From: Patagioenas fasciata
Lineage: Eukaryota > Chordata > Aves > Columbiformes > Columbidae
Length of the DNA: 64,000 bases
Assembly (NCBI RefSeq): GCF_037038585.1
Contig: NC_092521.1
Coordinates: 52,708,398-52,772,397, forward strand
Direction of reading: 5' to 3'
Shown here: piece after piece, positions 62,423 to 64,000 of the stretch
Numbering within the stretch: position 1 is the stretch's first letter
Layout of the letters: the number at the start of each line of letters is the position of its first letter
Position numbers and translations under genes: made by a program
Notes under the pieces: generated by a model
The model's database searches: none
Seen by the model: the letters and a program-made list of their open reading frames with translations, nothing else
Told to the model about the DNA's origin: nothing

Positions 62423-64000
62423 TTAAGTAATTGCTTGTGTCAAGATTGCACCTAGAAGTAGAAGCTCAGCTGTAGTCATCAGCCAAACCCCTTCGACTGA
62501 GTAGCACCTGGCACACTGTGTAAAAACTTTTCCTTACCCAGTGGTGTTATTTAACTTGGAGGAAGAAAATACTTGTATTGAGCACCCAATAAAATAATGT
62601 CAAGAGGGACTTTTCTGCTTTCCTGTAATCTAGCACTGATGGTTTTGGTGCAGGATATTGGAAGTTTGCCTGAACTTACTCTTTCAGAGCAGAAACTTGA
62701 AGTAACTCCAGATAAAATTATCCAGGGTAGGCAGATGAGAGGCATCAGGTGGAGCTAGGATCCACAACTGAGCAGGGGTCCTAGAAGCAATCTAAAGACT
62801 TAATGCGCTGTCCTGGGGTAGAGCAAAGGAAAAGTTTATTTCTGGAAAATTGTTTTACCATGGAAAACAAATCAGAAAAAATGAGACAACATGGGCAATT
62901 TTGCTGTTCGTGCTGCAGTGATAAACCTAATTATAAGGCAGCTGTGGCAAAACCCAACCTCTGCCTGAAAACACACACTTCAGCTGGCTCTTGAGATGAA
63001 GGGAAGGCATTGCCGAGCATTTCTGGAGGCTGCACGGCCAGCCAGGGTGTAAGCGAGCAACGAGGAAGGACAAATCCACGCCAGGGAAAACAGCTCACAC
63101 GCAGACTTCGTCAACCTTGTTTTCATGGCTTTTGTGTCTTGTAAACAACTTGTGGCAGCTGCATGTGATAAATCTCTGTGCAGAGCAAAAATAATTACAA
63201 TGGGGAGGGAATCTTGAGACTGGCGTCGACGCCTGTGTGTACGGGGGGGGTGGTGTCTCGCTGCCTGCTTGAAGGGGGGGTTTGTGGTATCCCGCATGTC
63301 TTCTGGCTTCTGCCATGAGGTCAATGTACACGTTTATAAAACCGTTCAAGCTGTAACAGCTGGCCTCGTGTGCTATGGGGGAGGGAAGGGGTGCAGGGAG
63401 AGCACGAAACTGGGATAACTTGCTATGGGAGGGCAGTGCAGCTGGTTTGCAGCACTGGCGCTGTGGCCGGGGGATGCTGCTGCCTGGAGTGCAGGCAATC
63501 ACCCCCCTGGAAAAGGGGTGGCAGGAGAAAATAAGCAGAAACCGGGGAGAGAGAGTGCAGGGGGGTGGTGAGGGATGCTCATGGTTTCCCCCTTGGAGAG
63601 CAGGGAAGCCTAGCCAGCAGAAGGTGAGGCGCAGCTGGAAGCCCAGGTGCACCATGACCCTGTTAAGTGTCACTCTTGTACCTGTGCTGTTTAAGCCATT
63701 TGCAGTTAACTGTGTGCTGCCTGTCAAATCCTGTTCTCATTTGTCATTTCTCTCACAGTTCTTCATACAATTTTATTCTTAATGCTTAAAACCTTTTTCT
63801 TGGAGTACTTCGTAGTTCTTTTAAAGTTCATTTGGGTTTTCTTTTTTTTCTTCCTCTTCTTGGCATCTTGCAGTTGTCAACTTCCCTCCTGGCTTTTGCC
63901 AAAGAGGTATTACTGGCACGAATACAGCACATGTTCACTTTTCAGGACATTACTTGTTTTAAGTCTCTTGTTCACCAATTGCCGGAGTTGTTACGTCTCT
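60340..64000. other. TGIF1 downstream flank
   Basis: No coding exon or repeat copy is recognised. A T-rich tract lies at 62380-62424. From about 63200 to 63650 the sequence is G-rich on the plus strand with G runs (63243-63250), giving the longest open frames (63095-63727 on the minus strand, 63375-63782 on the plus strand), which overlap and show no known domain. Confidence 0.45.
62380..62424. repeat. T-rich tract
   Basis: About 45 bases of T with scattered C and one A, downstream of TGIF1. Confidence 0.85.

Noticed and set aside
63095-63782. Overlapping 210-aa minus and 135-aa plus frames
   Set aside because: They occupy a G-rich stretch, overlap antiparallel, and show no domain or splice evidence.

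Overview
This window looks like vertebrate, and most likely avian, nuclear DNA. It carries two multi-exon protein genes with GT-AG introns and CpG-island promoters. Nearly all interspersed repeats I can recognise are CR1-type LINEs with the short-period 3' ends (ATTCTATGATTCTATG-like) typical of bird genomes, and I see no Alu-like or L1-like mammalian repeats. The gene pair, a non-muscle myosin regulatory light chain followed on the same strand by TGIF1, matches the MYL12A-MYL12B-TGIF1 neighbourhood of human chromosome 18p. The species cannot be named from the sequence alone.

Layout. 1-2.2 kb: AT-rich DNA with no recognised gene. 2.24-2.64 kb: a reverse-oriented CR1 fragment abutting a CpG island (about 2.76-3.6 kb), which is the likely MYL12B promoter and contains a near-perfect inverted repeat. 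4.3-9.1 kb: MYL12B, three coding exons and a 172-residue product ending in a 3' UTR with two AATAAA signals. 9.1-48.6 kb: a roughly 39-kb gene-poor interval with a small orphan GC/CpG patch (about 10.48-10.70 kb), several CR1 copies (19.3, 33.0-33.6, 38.6-39.7, 44.2 and a degenerate one at 45.7-46.6 kb) and simple repeats. 48.65-51.5 kb: a long CpG-rich domain holding the TGIF1 promoter region and first coding exon. 50.9-60.3 kb: TGIF1, three coding exons and a 269-residue TALE homeodomain protein, with intron 1 holding a palindrome-rich candidate regulatory patch near 54.6-54.8 kb. 60.3-64 kb: 3' flank with no recognised gene.

The two genes do not form a pathway. MYL12B regulates non-muscle and smooth-muscle myosin II. 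TGIF1 is a nuclear repressor of TGF-beta/SMAD and retinoid signalling. Their linkage is conserved synteny.

I found no CRISPR, tRNA, rRNA, integrated virus or clearly novel protein system. The most unusual DNA structure is the roughly 63/71-nt inverted repeat with a 2-nt centre in the MYL12B CpG island. Second is a cluster of inverted repeats in TGIF1 intron 1, one of which is built from TGTCA motifs of the kind TGIF/MEIS proteins bind.
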